A DNA stretch of 64,000 nucleotides. Source: Chloroflexota bacterium. GTDB taxonomy: Bacteria > Chloroflexota > UBA6077 > FW602-bin22 > CADDYW01. The notes under the pieces are model-generated. The model saw only the letters and a list, made by a program, of their open reading frames with translations. It did no database searches and was not told the DNA's origin. Below are positions 1-8,980 of this stretch, one piece after another. The stretch's first letter is position 1; each line of letters starts with the position of its first letter. The translations under genes were made by a program, and so were the position numbers. Location: positions 1 to 64,000 of the forward strand of contig JADGGD010000002.1 in assembly GCA_019690095.1 (NCBI GenBank), written 5' to 3'.

Positions 1-269
1 GAAGGATCGCCGCGCCGCGGCGGTCCGCGTGCCGACGCGGCGGCGCCCCGGACAGAAGCCGACCCCTGGCTTCGCGTGCTCGACCGCATCGTCGTCTCCA
101 AGCCTTCTCGCGTTCTCGCACCGGGGACCGGCGGACCGAGATGCGTGGCCCGCTGGGCACCAGCAAGACCACGATAGGGGAGAGGCAACAGCCTGACTAT
201 CGCCCCAGGGGAGACAATTTGTCACCGCAGTCCCGGAGGACCCGTGTCACCCCGGGCTGGGCGCGGCCG
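1..269. other. left-edge region without an assignable gene
   Basis: No frame gives a recognisable protein. A plus-strand frame stays open from the left edge to a TAG at about 175-177 and could be the 3' end of a gene that starts outside the window, but it matches no family I know. Confidence 0.3.
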
Positions 270-299
270 CTATCTGCGCGCGCCGGAGGGTGACACGGG
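241..299 (-). terminator. inverted repeat at the 3' end of the LuxR-type gene
   Basis: CCCGTGTCACCC (241-252) pairs perfectly with GGGTGACACGGG (288-299), with a 35-base loop holding the stop codon of the minus-strand regulator gene. There is no T-run after it, so a terminator role is uncertain. It could also be a protein-binding palindrome. Confidence 0.3.
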
Positions 300-1022
300 G
301 GGTGACAGGGTAAGAGAGGGGCGCAGAGGAATAGGCGAGCGAGGAGCTTGATGACCGAGGCCACGGGGCCATGCACGCGGCAGCAGACCCTGCTCGATGG
401 CCAGTGCTACCGCGTCATGGCGCGTTTCAGCATGGAGCTTCTCGCGAATCCGACGGAGGTAGGTCTTGACCGTATTGCGCGACAGGCTCAAACGCTCGGC
501 GATCTCCTCCTCTGACGTACCATCATAGAACAGGCAGAGAACCTGGAACTCGCGGGGCGACAGCACCGAATCAGGGAAACGGCGCTCTTCAAAGGTCGCG
601 CGGAGTACCAGGTTGATCAACAATTCGGTAGTCCGGGCGCAGAGCCAGGTGCCCCGACGGGCGAGCGTTAGCACCGCCTCACACAAATCCTCCGTCCCCA
701 GCTCGGCACAGATGCCATAGCCGCGGACCCCGAGGCGGAGCGTCGCGAGTGCCTCTTCGCCCTCTTCGTTATCTGTGAGTACTAGCAGGCGAAACGCCCG
801 GGGGGTTGCGGCGAGCTTTTCTACGATCGGCGCTGCCTCGATATGGGGGATATCACTCGTGAGCACAAGAACATCACAGTCGAGGCGATCAGTACGGACA
901 ACCGCGCCCGCGTCGCGGAGCCTGCCCACAACGCGCAGGCGCTCGTGGTGCTCGAGTGCTGCCGCGATACCCGCCTGGAGGAGCGGTGATCCCCCGGCGA
1001 GAATCGTTCGGATGCCGTCCAT
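270..1022 (-). CDS. LuxR/NarL-type regulator with a degenerate receiver domain
   Basis: This is a 250-residue protein with the NarL/FixJ layout: a receiver-like domain (about 5-120), a linker, and a LuxR-type helix-turn-helix (about 152-212, LSPREFQVL then NTVKTYLRRIREKL). A Pro/Arg-rich tail of some 35 residues follows. The receiver lacks the usual phosphorylation residues: the acidic pair is replaced (ILAGGSP), the phospho-Asp position reads T (DVLVLTSDIP), and the expected Lys is absent (GVRGYGICAEL). It therefore probably acts independently of phosphorylation. The ATG follows a GGAGGGAG ribosome-binding site. No partner kinase is adjacent. The DNA-binding assignment is firm; the target genes are unknown. 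Confidence 0.85.
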   Translation of the reverse strand: MDGIRTILAGGSPLLQAGIAAALEHHERLRVVGRLRDAGAVVRTDRLDCDVLVLTSDIPHIEAAPIVEKLAATPRAFRLLVLTDNEEGEEALATLRLGVRGYGICAELGTEDLCEAVLTLARRGTWLCARTTELLINLVLRATFEERRFPDSVLSPREFQVLCLFYDGTSEEEIAERLSLSRNTVKTYLRRIREKLHAETRHDAVALAIEQGLLPRAWPRGLGHQAPRSPIPLRPSLTLSPPVSPSGARR

Positions 1023-1578
1023 GCCTTGCTCCCTCCTGACCTCACATCATTGTAGAGGTGGGGCCTTTCAGCTCACCATTGGCGCGGGAGTACAACTTTG
1101 TATCGCCCTTGCATCGCCGCCGTATCTCGCGCGGCCGGACAGGATCAGCTACTCGGCAACGGACCATCCAGTTTCTGCATTGACATTGACTCATCCATCC
1201 CCTGCGACCGAATCCACATCACCCGGGCGAACGGGCGCGCGGCCACGTGGGTGGCGATACGGGTACCAATGATACCAGAAAAAGGTTGAGGTGGGGTTGT
1301 GAGAAAGTTCCACCGAACGTTGAGGTAACTTATGGTGCTCCGCGAAGATGCGAGAGATCCGGTCTCCAGTGGATAATTTTCGGATCGCCCCGCAAGCAAT
1401 GGACTCGCTGACCTCGGGAGAAGACAGTGAGACTGCACCAGGATGGGCGGTGCGCTTCATCGCCGATCACCGCTACCAGCAGGCTTTGCGGAGCCAAGAT
1501 GCCTCGCGTCTCGGATGATCCGGCCAGTCCGCTGTGCTACCATGGCCGGCCAGAGAGGACCGGGCTGGAGGAGTGGCC
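1023..1578. other. 555-base spacer between divergent genes
   Basis: This spacer separates the minus-strand LuxR-type gene from the plus-strand S9 peptidase gene. A TACAAT just upstream of the LuxR-type start could be its -10, but I see no good -35. Small open frames here look non-coding. The peptidase promoter is listed separately. Confidence 0.4.
1515..1543 (+). promoter_or_regulatory. candidate promoter of the S9 peptidase gene
   Basis: A -35-like ATGATC (1515-1520) lies 17 bases before TACCAT (1538-1543), which is preceded by TGTGC, giving an extended -10 (TRTGn type). The same TGTGCTAnCAT string occurs before the aldehyde dehydrogenase gene. The predicted transcript start is near 1550. 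Confidence 0.5.
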
Positions 1579-3462
1579 GTGACGATGATCTATGAGCGCC
1601 TGGCAGGCGATCGCCCCGGGCTGTGGGAGAGTGCTCTCACACCGCGCATGCTGGCTCAGGTCGCATCCGTGGCCGAGCCGCGCTGGTCACCTGACGGCGG
1701 CCACCTCGCCTACATCTCTTCGCGTGGCGGAGAAGGTCGGCTCGTGGTGCTTCCCGCTGCGGGCGGGCCGGAGCTGCAGATCAGCAGCGATCCTCCGGCA
1801 CAGGCCGGTGGGGCCTACAGTGGGGGATTCCACGACTGGGCACCTGATGGACGATCGCTTGTCTATGTCGCTCGGGACGGGAAGCTCTGGATCGTATCGG
1901 CTCACGGCGGTCGGTCGCGGCGACTGGCCGAAGACGATGGGCGCCAGCGGGCACCGGCCTGGTCGCCCGATGGACGGAGCATCGCCTACGTCCGCGAGAC
2001 TGCTGATGCATCCGCCATCGCCGTGGCTCTTATCCCGCGCGAGGGCGAGTCGCCTTCCTGGCCGCGGCGGGTAAGCGGCAAGGCGGACTTCGTCATCGAT
2101 CCGACCTGGTCACCCGGCGGAGATATGATCGCCTGGCAGGAATGGGATATCCCTAACATGCCGTGGGACGGAAGCCGCATCGTCGTCGCCAACCCAGAAT
2201 CCGGGGAACGGCGGATTGTCGCCGGCGGTGAGAACGAAGCAACAGCCCAGCCGCGATTCTCGCCAGACGGACGCTACCTCGCTTTCCTGAGCGACCGCAG
2301 TGGTTGGCTGAACCTGTGGATCGCTACGGCCGATGGTCGGGATCCGCGCCCACTCGTCGCCGAGAGCTACGAGCACGGGGGACCTACCTGGGGGCCCGGT
2401 GCGCGCACGTTCGCCTGGTCTCCGGATGGTTCGCGCATCGCCTATCTCCGGAACGATCGGGGCAACTGGCGCCTGCGGATGGTTGACGTGGCAACCGGTG
2501 CGACGTGGGGAATCGACGAGTCCGACGGCGTGCGGGCCGGACTCGTCTGGTCATCGCGCAATCAGCTCGCCTTCCTGCACAGCGCGGCGACTGCCCCAAC
2601 CAGTCTCCAGATCCTCGATCTCTCCTCCGGAGAGACGCGAACTGTTGCGCTCACTGCCCCCGGGGGGCTCACTGAGGCCGGACTGGCCGCGCCAGAGGCC
2701 ATAGAGTGGACCGGCCGCGACGGCGTCACGCTCCACGGGCACGTCTATCGCCCGCTGCGCTCGACGCGCTACCCGACGCCCCTTCTGGTGATGCTCCATG
2801 GGGGGCCAACCGGCCAGTTCGGTGTGGGATGGAATGGAATCATCCAGTATTTCGTTCAGCGCGGCTGGGCTGTCTTCACGCCAGACTACCGCGGCTCGAC
2901 CGGCTACGGGCGGGCCTACACCCAGGCCCTTCGCGAGCATTGGGGGGTATACGACGTCAATGACACCATGGATGGGATCGAGCACCTGATCCGAACTGGC
3001 GGGATCGACTCCGGACGCGTCGCGGTTATGGGAGGAAGCGCGGGCGGCTACACTGTCCTCATGCTCCTCGCCCTGGTTGGGGATCGCATTCGCGCCGGGG
3101 TTGACCTGTACGGCGTCACCGACCTCTGGGAACTGAACGAGACAACCCACCGCCTGGAGGCCCACTATAACCACCACCTTATCGGCCCCCTCCCGGAGGC
3201 GGCGTCCCGCTACATCGAGCGCTCGCCAATCTTCCTTGCCGACCGGATCAAATCGCCCCTGCTCGTGCTCCAGGGCGATGCCGACCCGGTCGTGCCCCGG
3301 AGCCAGTCCGATGCGCTCGTCGAAGCCGTTCGCCGGGCTGGCGGAACGGTGGAATACCACGTATATCAGGGGGAAGGACACGGCTGGTCGCGCGCCGAGA
3401 CCCAACAAAACGCCCTGGAGACGATCGATCGTTTCCTGATCCGGTATGTCATCCTGCGGTGA
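1579..3462 (+). CDS. S9-family serine peptidase (prolyl oligopeptidase type)
   Basis: The N-terminal half (about 25-365) has repeated WSPDG, FSPDG and WSPDGS motifs, as in PD40/TolB-like beta-propeller blades. The C-terminal half is an alpha/beta-hydrolase peptidase domain. The catalytic residues are visible: Ser487 in GGSAGGY, Asp569 in GDADPVVP and His601 in GEGHGW. The product should cleave short peptides with the propeller filtering substrates. There is no signal peptide, so it is probably cytoplasmic. An upstream GTG at 1534 is possible, but GGAGGA at 1567-1572 sits six bases before the GTG at 1579, so I use that start (627 residues). It appears monocistronic. Acylaminoacyl peptidase and dipeptidyl peptidase are the likeliest subtypes. 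Confidence 0.9.
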   Translation: MTMIYERLAGDRPGLWESALTPRMLAQVASVAEPRWSPDGGHLAYISSRGGEGRLVVLPAAGGPELQISSDPPAQAGGAYSGGFHDWAPDGRSLVYVARDGKLWIVSAHGGRSRRLAEDDGRQRAPAWSPDGRSIAYVRETADASAIAVALIPREGESPSWPRRVSGKADFVIDPTWSPGGDMIAWQEWDIPNMPWDGSRIVVANPESGERRIVAGGENEATAQPRFSPDGRYLAFLSDRSGWLNLWIATADGRDPRPLVAESYEHGGPTWGPGARTFAWSPDGSRIAYLRNDRGNWRLRMVDVATGATWGIDESDGVRAGLVWSSRNQLAFLHSAATAPTSLQILDLSSGETRTVALTAPGGLTEAGLAAPEAIEWTGRDGVTLHGHVYRPLRSTRYPTPLLVMLHGGPTGQFGVGWNGIIQYFVQRGWAVFTPDYRGSTGYGRAYTQALREHWGVYDVNDTMDGIEHLIRTGGIDSGRVAVMGGSAGGYTVLMLLALVGDRIRAGVDLYGVTDLWELNETTHRLEAHYNHHLIGPLPEAASRYIERSPIFLADRIKSPLLVLQGDADPVVPRSQSDALVEAVRRAGGTVEYHVYQGEGHGWSRAETQQNALETIDRFLIRYVILR

Positions 3463-3506
3463 TCCCGCACCCCCGTCCGGCGCGGCCTCTTACCTCGCAG
3501 GTCGGC

Positions 3507-4715
3507 CTAATGGCGCCCCCCGAGCCGCTCCATAAACCGTCGAAACCGCTCGATGCCCTTCTTAATTGTCTGTGTGTCCGTGGCGTAGGAGAAGCGAACG
3601 TGCTGATCCGACCCGAAGGCGCGGCCGGGGACGACGGCCACGTGCTCTTCTTCCAGGAAGCGCTCACAGAACGTCAGGGAGTCGAGCCCGCTGGCCGCGA
3701 TCGACGGGAAGACGTAGAATGCCCCATCCGGCCGCACGAGACTGACGCCGGGGATATCGGCCAGCCCCTTGCAGATCAGATCCCGGCGGCGAGCGAACTC
3801 CTGCCGCATCATCTCGACGGCCCCCTGGTCGCCTTCGAGAGCGGCAAGAGCACCATACTGGGCGAAGGTGGTCACGTTCGACAGGCTGTGGCTCTGGACG
3901 ACATTCGCCGCCTCAATGATCGGACGGGGTCCTGCTGCATACCCGATACGCCAGCCCGTCATCGCATAGGCCTTGCTAAACCCGTTGACGGTAATGGTCC
4001 GCGCGAAGATATCCGCCCCCAGGCTCCCAATGCTTCGATGTTCCACCTCGCCATAGGTCAGCTTCTCGTAGATCTCGTCGGAGATGACCAGGATATCGCG
4101 CCGGACGATAATGCGCGCGAGGGCAGCCAGCTCATCGGGCGTGTACATCACTCCGGTCGGATTGGAAGGGGTTGCGATAATCAGCAGGCGCGTGCGTGGA
4201 GTGACAGCCGCATCGAGCTGAGACGGCGTAATCTTGAACCGGGTGGTCTCGTCTGTCTCCAGAATCACCGGCACCCCGCCCGCGAGGCGGACCATCTCCG
4301 GGTAGCTCAACCAGTAAGGGGAGGGAATGATCACCTCATCGCCGGGGTTGATGAGCGCCATGATCACGTTGTACAGGGCCTGCTTCGCGCCGCCGGATAC
4401 CTGAATCTGGTCCGGAGTGTACGGCAGGCCATTCTCGCGCTCCAGCTTGCGCGCAATCGCGATGCGGAGCTTCTCGATGCCCTCGACTGCCGCATACTTT
4501 GTCTCACCACGCTCGAGCGCGGCAGTCGCCGCCCGCTTGATATGATCCGGAGTATCAAAGTCGGGCTCGCCCGCACCGAAGCCGCACACATCTATGCCGC
4601 GAGCACGCAGCGCCCGCGCCCGGGCGGTGATCGAAAGCGTCATAGACGGGGCAATGCCATTCAGGCGATCGGCCAGATGGTAATGTGCCTGAACGTCCTC
4701 AGTCGAAGAAGCCAT
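3507..4715 (-). CDS. class I/II pyridoxal-phosphate aminotransferase (AspC-like)
   Basis: This 402-residue fold-type I aminotransferase matches the usual length. Landmarks are GAGEPDFDTP near the N-terminus, the aspartate-binding SNPTG, SDEIYEKL, and the PLP-binding lysine in NGFSKAYAMTGWR. The C-terminal RFSYA holds the substrate-carboxylate-binding arginine. The closest textbook relatives are the thermophilic aspartate (Igamma-type) aminotransferases that move the amino group between aspartate or a related amino acid and 2-oxoglutarate. Exact specificity cannot be read from sequence. It lies 14 bases downstream of the other PLP enzyme and probably shares its transcript. Confidence 0.88.
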   Translation of the reverse strand: MASSTEDVQAHYHLADRLNGIAPSMTLSITARARALRARGIDVCGFGAGEPDFDTPDHIKRAATAALERGETKYAAVEGIEKLRIAIARKLERENGLPYTPDQIQVSGGAKQALYNVIMALINPGDEVIIPSPYWLSYPEMVRLAGGVPVILETDETTRFKITPSQLDAAVTPRTRLLIIATPSNPTGVMYTPDELAALARIIVRRDILVISDEIYEKLTYGEVEHRSIGSLGADIFARTITVNGFSKAYAMTGWRIGYAAGPRPIIEAANVVQSHSLSNVTTFAQYGALAALEGDQGAVEMMRQEFARRRDLICKGLADIPGVSLVRPDGAFYVFPSIAASGLDSLTFCERFLEEEHVAVVPGRAFGSDQHVRFSYATDTQTIKKGIERFRRFMERLGGRH

Positions 4716-4729
4716 GCCCGCTCCCTACC

Positions 4730-5872
4730 TTATCGTACTCCCAGAACCTCGGCCAGGCGCCGAGCCACGATCTCCTCCTCGCCCTCCTGGAGGGTTTGCG
4801 GATTGATGTAGATCCCCGCACGGCCCGCTCCTACGGCGATGGACGGCTCACCATCCCGGAGCGCCTTTACAACGTGGTCAACCCCGAAGCCCAGGACGGT
4901 GGGATCAAGGCTGATCAGGGCGCGCGGATGCGGCTGGCCGGCCTCGCTTGGGAAGTCGCGGCGCGCGCTCACACCCGGCTTCTTGCCGTCGAATCGCTCG
5001 ACGAACATCCGCACCACGTCCTCATAGCGCTGGAGAATCGCCCGGTGGTCCTGGCGCAGATACCACTCGACTGCGGCGAGGATTCCGGCCAGTTCCTCCT
5101 TCCCGACCTTCATCGGGCGGCCGATATTCTGCACCGGATTCGCATTCACATAGATGCCCTCAATGATCTCCTTCTTACCCAGGACAAGGCCGGTCGGCTG
5201 GGGACCGCAAAGCCCCTTTCCGCCGGAGAAGATCGCGATGTCCGCGCCCAGATCCCGCGTGAAGCGCCAGAGATTCTCCGGCGGTGGAAGCTGGGCCGCG
5301 GCATCAACAATTACCGGCACATTGTGCCGGTGGGCGCTCTCGATGACCTGCTCAAGCGGGAGCGCGCGCTGCTCGTTGAGCATACCAGCCAGATACACGA
5401 CGGCGATCGTGTTCGGGGTGTAAGCGGCCTCGAGTTCCCATGGCTGAGCTCCGTTCCCCATGCCGAACTCCACGAGGTTCACCCCGACCATGCGAATGGC
5501 GTGGTCATAGACAAACCGCTGGGACTTGTGAATGAGAACATCGTACTTGGGGCCGTCCGGCAAAGGCAAACGCTCGGCCTTCGCCTCGTCCGTGCCCGTG
5601 ATCAGCGCCGCCGTCACGAGGGTCAGGCCCGCCGCCGCGCCGCTGGTCACATAGCAGGCCTCATTGTGGGTCAGCTCCGCGATGCGGGCGCTCACCGCGC
5701 GCTGCATCTCCACGATATCCACGAACGCCTCACCGGCCTCGAGCATGGCCTGGCGCACCTCGAGCGGCATGATCGATCCGCCGAGACGGGTGAGCGTTGC
5801 CGATGCGTTGATGATCCGTCGAATGCCCAGCCTCTCGTAGATGCCAGCCGGGCGGGTTGCAGCTTCCACCAC
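4730..5872 (-). CDS. SelA-like PLP enzyme (selenotransferase / ammonia-lyase superfamily)
   Basis: The protein starts IYERLGIRRIINASAT and carries FSGGKGLCGPQ, whose lysine should bind PLP. This is the pattern of the SelA/DgaE-like group annotated as L-seryl-tRNA(Sec) selenium transferase-related or D-glucosaminate-6-phosphate ammonia-lyase. Length (380 residues) is below that of true SelA (about 460), and no selB, selC or selD is in view, so selenocysteine synthesis is unlikely. The frame opens at 5920, but GGAGGG at 5878-5883 points to the GTG pair at 5872/5869. Substrate is unknown; an amino-sugar or amino-acid lyase role is inference. Confidence 0.75.
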   Translation of the reverse strand: MVEAATRPAGIYERLGIRRIINASATLTRLGGSIMPLEVRQAMLEAGEAFVDIVEMQRAVSARIAELTHNEACYVTSGAAAGLTLVTAALITGTDEAKAERLPLPDGPKYDVLIHKSQRFVYDHAIRMVGVNLVEFGMGNGAQPWELEAAYTPNTIAVVYLAGMLNEQRALPLEQVIESAHRHNVPVIVDAAAQLPPPENLWRFTRDLGADIAIFSGGKGLCGPQPTGLVLGKKEIIEGIYVNANPVQNIGRPMKVGKEELAGILAAVEWYLRQDHRAILQRYEDVVRMFVERFDGKKPGVSARRDFPSEAGQPHPRALISLDPTVLGFGVDHVVKALRDGEPSIAVGAGRAGIYINPQTLQEGEEEIVARRLAEVLGVR

Positions 5873-6004
5873 GACGTCCCTCCAGACGGGTTCTCGGTCA
5901 CGTGCACCGCGGTTATACACACTCTAGCTGATTCTACGATCACCGTAAAGCCCGGCCGTCGCACTGGCATCCCGCAACGGTGCCCTTCACACCCTTAAAC
6001 CCCG

Positions 6005-6580
6005 TCAGATTCCCTCGGACGGTGGCAGACGGTCAGGAAAGACCTCGCGCACACGGGGGAGCTGACGGTCGCGCTCGGAGAGAATCGGGGGTCCAGCGAG
6101 CTGCCAGTGAATCGCCAGATCAGGGTCATCCCAGGCAACCCCGATCTCGCCTCCCGGCGTCCATTCCTGGTCAACCGAGTAGATGTAATCGGCGACATCA
6201 CTGAGGACGAGGTATGAATTGCCGCAGCCCGGAGGCACCACTGCCATTGCCCGTCGGCTCTCGCCCAGCCTGAGCGACTCGTACCGGCCAAAGGTGCTGG
6301 ACTCCGGACGCAGATCGACTATGACCGCCTGCACCTCACCCCGCACGACATAGATGCACTTCGTCCACCGCGCGATGTGAATACCGCGGAGGACACCCCG
6401 CACCGATCGCGCGTGGTTCCACTGGACGTGCGGCACCGGGCTACCGAGGACAGCATTGACATCCGATGCTCGCCGCTCGACCTCCCGGAAGAAGCCTCGC
6501 TCATCAGCCAGAGTGGGCCGCTCGACCAGGATCAGCCCCGGAATACCGGTCCGCGTCACGTACACCCGTTGCTCGTCCAC
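6005..6580 (-). CDS. dTDP-4-dehydrorhamnose 3,5-epimerase-like cupin
   Basis: The 191-residue product has RfbC-family features: DERGFFREV, the segment VRGVLRGIH, WTKCIYVVRGEVQAVIVDLR, and VVPPGCGNSYLVLSD. The family epimerises dTDP-4-keto-6-deoxyglucose at C3 and C5 on the way to dTDP-rhamnose. The catalytic His is present in RGIH, but other rfb genes are absent here, so the sugar nucleotide could differ. The frame opens at 6685, but AGGAGG followed nine bases later by GTG at 6580 fits translation best. It is divergent from the kinase-hydrolase fusion gene. Confidence 0.8.
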   Translation of the reverse strand: MDEQRVYVTRTGIPGLILVERPTLADERGFFREVERRASDVNAVLGSPVPHVQWNHARSVRGVLRGIHIARWTKCIYVVRGEVQAVIVDLRPESSTFGRYESLRLGESRRAMAVVPPGCGNSYLVLSDVADYIYSVDQEWTPGGEIGVAWDDPDLAIHWQLAGPPILSERDRQLPRVREVFPDRLPPSEGI

Positions 6581-6637
6581 AATCACTTGCCTCCTGCTCC
6601 ACGCGATTCCGACCGATGCCAGGCAATGAGACCTCCA

Positions 6638-6666
6638 TTGATCCCGGACCACCGGCCAGCGATACT
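6638..6666 (+). promoter_or_regulatory. candidate promoter of the anmK-type fusion gene
   Basis: TTGATC (6638-6643) and GATACT (6661-6666) are separated by 17 bases, placing the transcript start near 6673 and leaving a leader of under 30 bases with the site AGGAGA before ATG 6701. Confidence 0.5.
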
Positions 6667-6700
6667 GACAACAGTTCGGCACCATCCAGGAGAAGACGCG

Positions 6701-8980
6701 ATGCTCATTGTTGGACTGATGTCAGGCACATCGGCCGATGGGATCGATGCGGCGGTCATCGATCTCGATCACCTCCAGGTTGGAGCGCGCTTCCGCATTC
6801 GGGGCACCGCCTTTCTCCCCTATCCGAGCGACCTCCGCGCAGAGATCCTGGCCTGCTGCTCTCCCCCGTCTGGTACCGTTGACCGCATCTGCCGCCTCAA
6901 TGCCCTGCTCGGGGAGTGGTTCGCCCGGGCGGCTCTGGAGGTGATCGAACGCGCCGGTCTCCGACCGGATGACGTCGCTCTCATCGCGTCCCACGGCCAG
7001 ACAGTCTATCACGCCGTGGGCCCTGGTGCCGATCCGCCCGCAACGCTTCAGATCGGCGAGCCCGCGGTCATCGCTGAACGCACCGGCCGCACTGTCGTCG
7101 CGAACTTCCGCCCCCGCGACATCGCTGCCGGCGGGCAGGGTGCTCCGCTGCTGTCCTATGTTGACTATCTTCTCTTCGCCGCGCCCGGCCGGGCTCGCGC
7201 CCTGCAGAATCTCGGCGGAGTAGCAAACGTGACCCTGATTCCACCGAGCGCCGATGCCAGCGACGTTATCGCCTTCGACACCGGCCCGGGGAACATGGTG
7301 ATCGACGGATTGATGGAACGTCTCTTCGGCCAGCCTTTCGATGCGCAGGGTGCGGTGGCCGCCCGGGGCAGGGTCAGCGACGATCTCCTCGCTGACCTTC
7401 TTGCCGATCCGTTTTTCACTCGTCGTCCCCCCCGTACGACCGGCCGGGAGGAGTTCGGCGCGGCATACGTGAGCCGTCTGATCGAACGAGGGCGGGAGCG
7501 CGGGCTGGACCCGGCCGATCTCGTCGCGACGGCTACTGCCCTCACGGTGCGGTCGATCGGGGAGGCATACCGTCGGTTCCTCCCGTCGGTGGATGAGGTT
7601 ATCGTTTCGGGGGGAGGAGCATCGAATCCAACGCTCCTCGCCTGGCTTCGGCGTGAGCTCGCCCCCGCAGAGGTGCGCCGCTCAGATGAGGTCGGCATCC
7701 CGTCGGACTACAAGGAGGCGATCGGCTTCGCTGTTCTCGGCTTCGAGACCATCCACGGCCGGGCGAGCACACTCCCACGGTGTACCGGCGCCCGTCACGC
7801 GGTGGTAACTGGTCAAATCATCCCCGGCGACAACTACCATGAACTCCTTCGGCAGATCAGCGCCACCCCGATGTTCAGTATTGTTGGCCACGCGCATCAG
7901 CTCGAGCGTACAGTTGAGCTGATGAACCAGGCAGTTGCCGAGGGGGTCTTTCCCGGGGCGGCGCTCGTGGTCGGGCGCGGCGACGAGACCCTGCTGGCCC
8001 GAGGCTTCGGCCGCCTCACTACCGAGCCGGATGCGCCTGCTGCAAGCATCGATACGATCTATGATCTCGCCTCGCTGACCAAGGTCATCGCGACCACGAC
8101 TGCCGCCATGATCCTGGTCGACGAGGGGAGGTTGGATCTGGCGGCACCGGTCGCCACCTACCTCCCGGACTTTGCACAGGCCGGCAAGGACGACGTGCGC
8201 ATCCGAGATCTGCTCCTGCACTGCTCCGGCCTGCCGGCCATCTTCCCCGGGGGCTTTCCCGCGTATGCCACAGCTCACCGTCTCCCGCGAGACCGCGCGG
8301 CGATCATCGCAGAGGTGTGTGCTCAGCCGCTGACCTACCCCACCGGCTCACGTGTCGTCTACAGCGACCTGGGATTCATCGCCCTTGGAGCGGTGATCGA
8401 GGCAATCTGCGGCGAGCGGCTCGACACATTCACGGCGCGCCGTGTCTTCGAGCCGCTGGAGATGGCCGCAACCTGCTTCAATCCGCCCCCGTTTCTCTGG
8501 CCCCGCATCGCCCCGACGGAGTTCGACAACTGGCGCGGGGGTCGCATCATACGCGGAGAGGTCCACGACGAATGCGCCTGGATGATGGGAGGCGTGGCAC
8601 CGCACGCAGGCCTGTTCAGCACCGGCAGAGATCTCGCGCGCTTTGCCCGCCTGCTTCTCCACGAGGGCACACTTGGCTCGGTCCGGATCATCCAGCCCGA
8701 GACCGTCGCTATGTTCGTCCGCCGGGAGGGGAGCATTCCGGGCTCAACCCGTGCCCTCGGCTGGGATACGGCAAGCGCGGAGAACGCGGCAGGGCCTGCA
8801 CTGTCGGGAGCCGCCTTCGGTCACACCGGCTTCACCGGTACCTCGCTCTGGATCGATCCACAGCGCGCACTCTGGGTCATCCTCCTGAGCAACCGCGTCT
8901 ACCCGAGCCGCGCCAATCAGGCGATTATCTCCTTCCGCCCGCGCCTCCACGCTGCTGTTATCGCCGATCTCGAGCGATGA
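6701..8980 (+). CDS. fusion: anhydro-N-acetylmuramic acid kinase + AmiE/YbbE-like serine hydrolase
   Basis: One uninterrupted 759-residue frame holds two complete enzymes. Residues 1 to about 385 are AnmK: GLMSGTSADGID (5-16, ATP site), SHGQTVYH, FDTGPGNMVIDG, and an AnmK-like C-terminal end. AnmK opens the anhydro bond of anhMurNAc and phosphorylates it to MurNAc-6-phosphate. Residues about 391-759 are a class C beta-lactamase-fold hydrolase with Ser458-x-x-Lys461 (SLTK), Tyr554 (YSD) and His708 (HTG). The HTGFTGTSLWID stretch resembles Bacillus AmiE (YbbE), the N-acetylmuramyl-L-alanine amidase. No signal peptide is seen, so both halves act in the cytoplasm. ATG 6701 follows CAGGAGA. The stop overlaps the next start (ATGA). 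An upstream in-frame stretch from 6377 looks untranslated. D-aminopeptidase or esterase activity is possible for the second half. Confidence 0.9.
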   Translation: MLIVGLMSGTSADGIDAAVIDLDHLQVGARFRIRGTAFLPYPSDLRAEILACCSPPSGTVDRICRLNALLGEWFARAALEVIERAGLRPDDVALIASHGQTVYHAVGPGADPPATLQIGEPAVIAERTGRTVVANFRPRDIAAGGQGAPLLSYVDYLLFAAPGRARALQNLGGVANVTLIPPSADASDVIAFDTGPGNMVIDGLMERLFGQPFDAQGAVAARGRVSDDLLADLLADPFFTRRPPRTTGREEFGAAYVSRLIERGRERGLDPADLVATATALTVRSIGEAYRRFLPSVDEVIVSGGGASNPTLLAWLRRELAPAEVRRSDEVGIPSDYKEAIGFAVLGFETIHGRASTLPRCTGARHAVVTGQIIPGDNYHELLRQISATPMFSIVGHAHQLERTVELMNQAVAEGVFPGAALVVGRGDETLLARGFGRLTTEPDAPAASIDTIYDLASLTKVIATTTAAMILVDEGRLDLAAPVATYLPDFAQAGKDDVRIRDLLLHCSGLPAIFPGGFPAYATAHRLPRDRAAIIAEVCAQPLTYPTGSRVVYSDLGFIALGAVIEAICGERLDTFTARRVFEPLEMAATCFNPPPFLWPRIAPTEFDNWRGGRIIRGEVHDECAWMMGGVAPHAGLFSTGRDLARFARLLLHEGTLGSVRIIQPETVAMFVRREGSIPGSTRALGWDTASAENAAGPALSGAAFGHTGFTGTSLWIDPQRALWVILLSNRVYPSRANQAIISFRPRLHAAVIADLER

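Noticed and set aside
2551-3408. A 285-codon minus-strand frame inside the S9 peptidase gene
   Set aside because: It is the antisense shadow of a well-supported peptidase with visible catalytic residues. GC-rich DNA makes long shadow frames.
6377-6700. N-terminal extension of the AnmK fusion (108 codons)
   Set aside because: It overlaps the epimerase-like gene on the other strand and the candidate promoter. A normal ribosome-binding site precedes ATG 6701, where AnmK homologues begin.
8317-8976. N-terminal extension of the phosphoesterase frame
   Set aside because: The added part is an out-of-frame shadow of the fusion gene. The signal peptide begins at ATG 8977.
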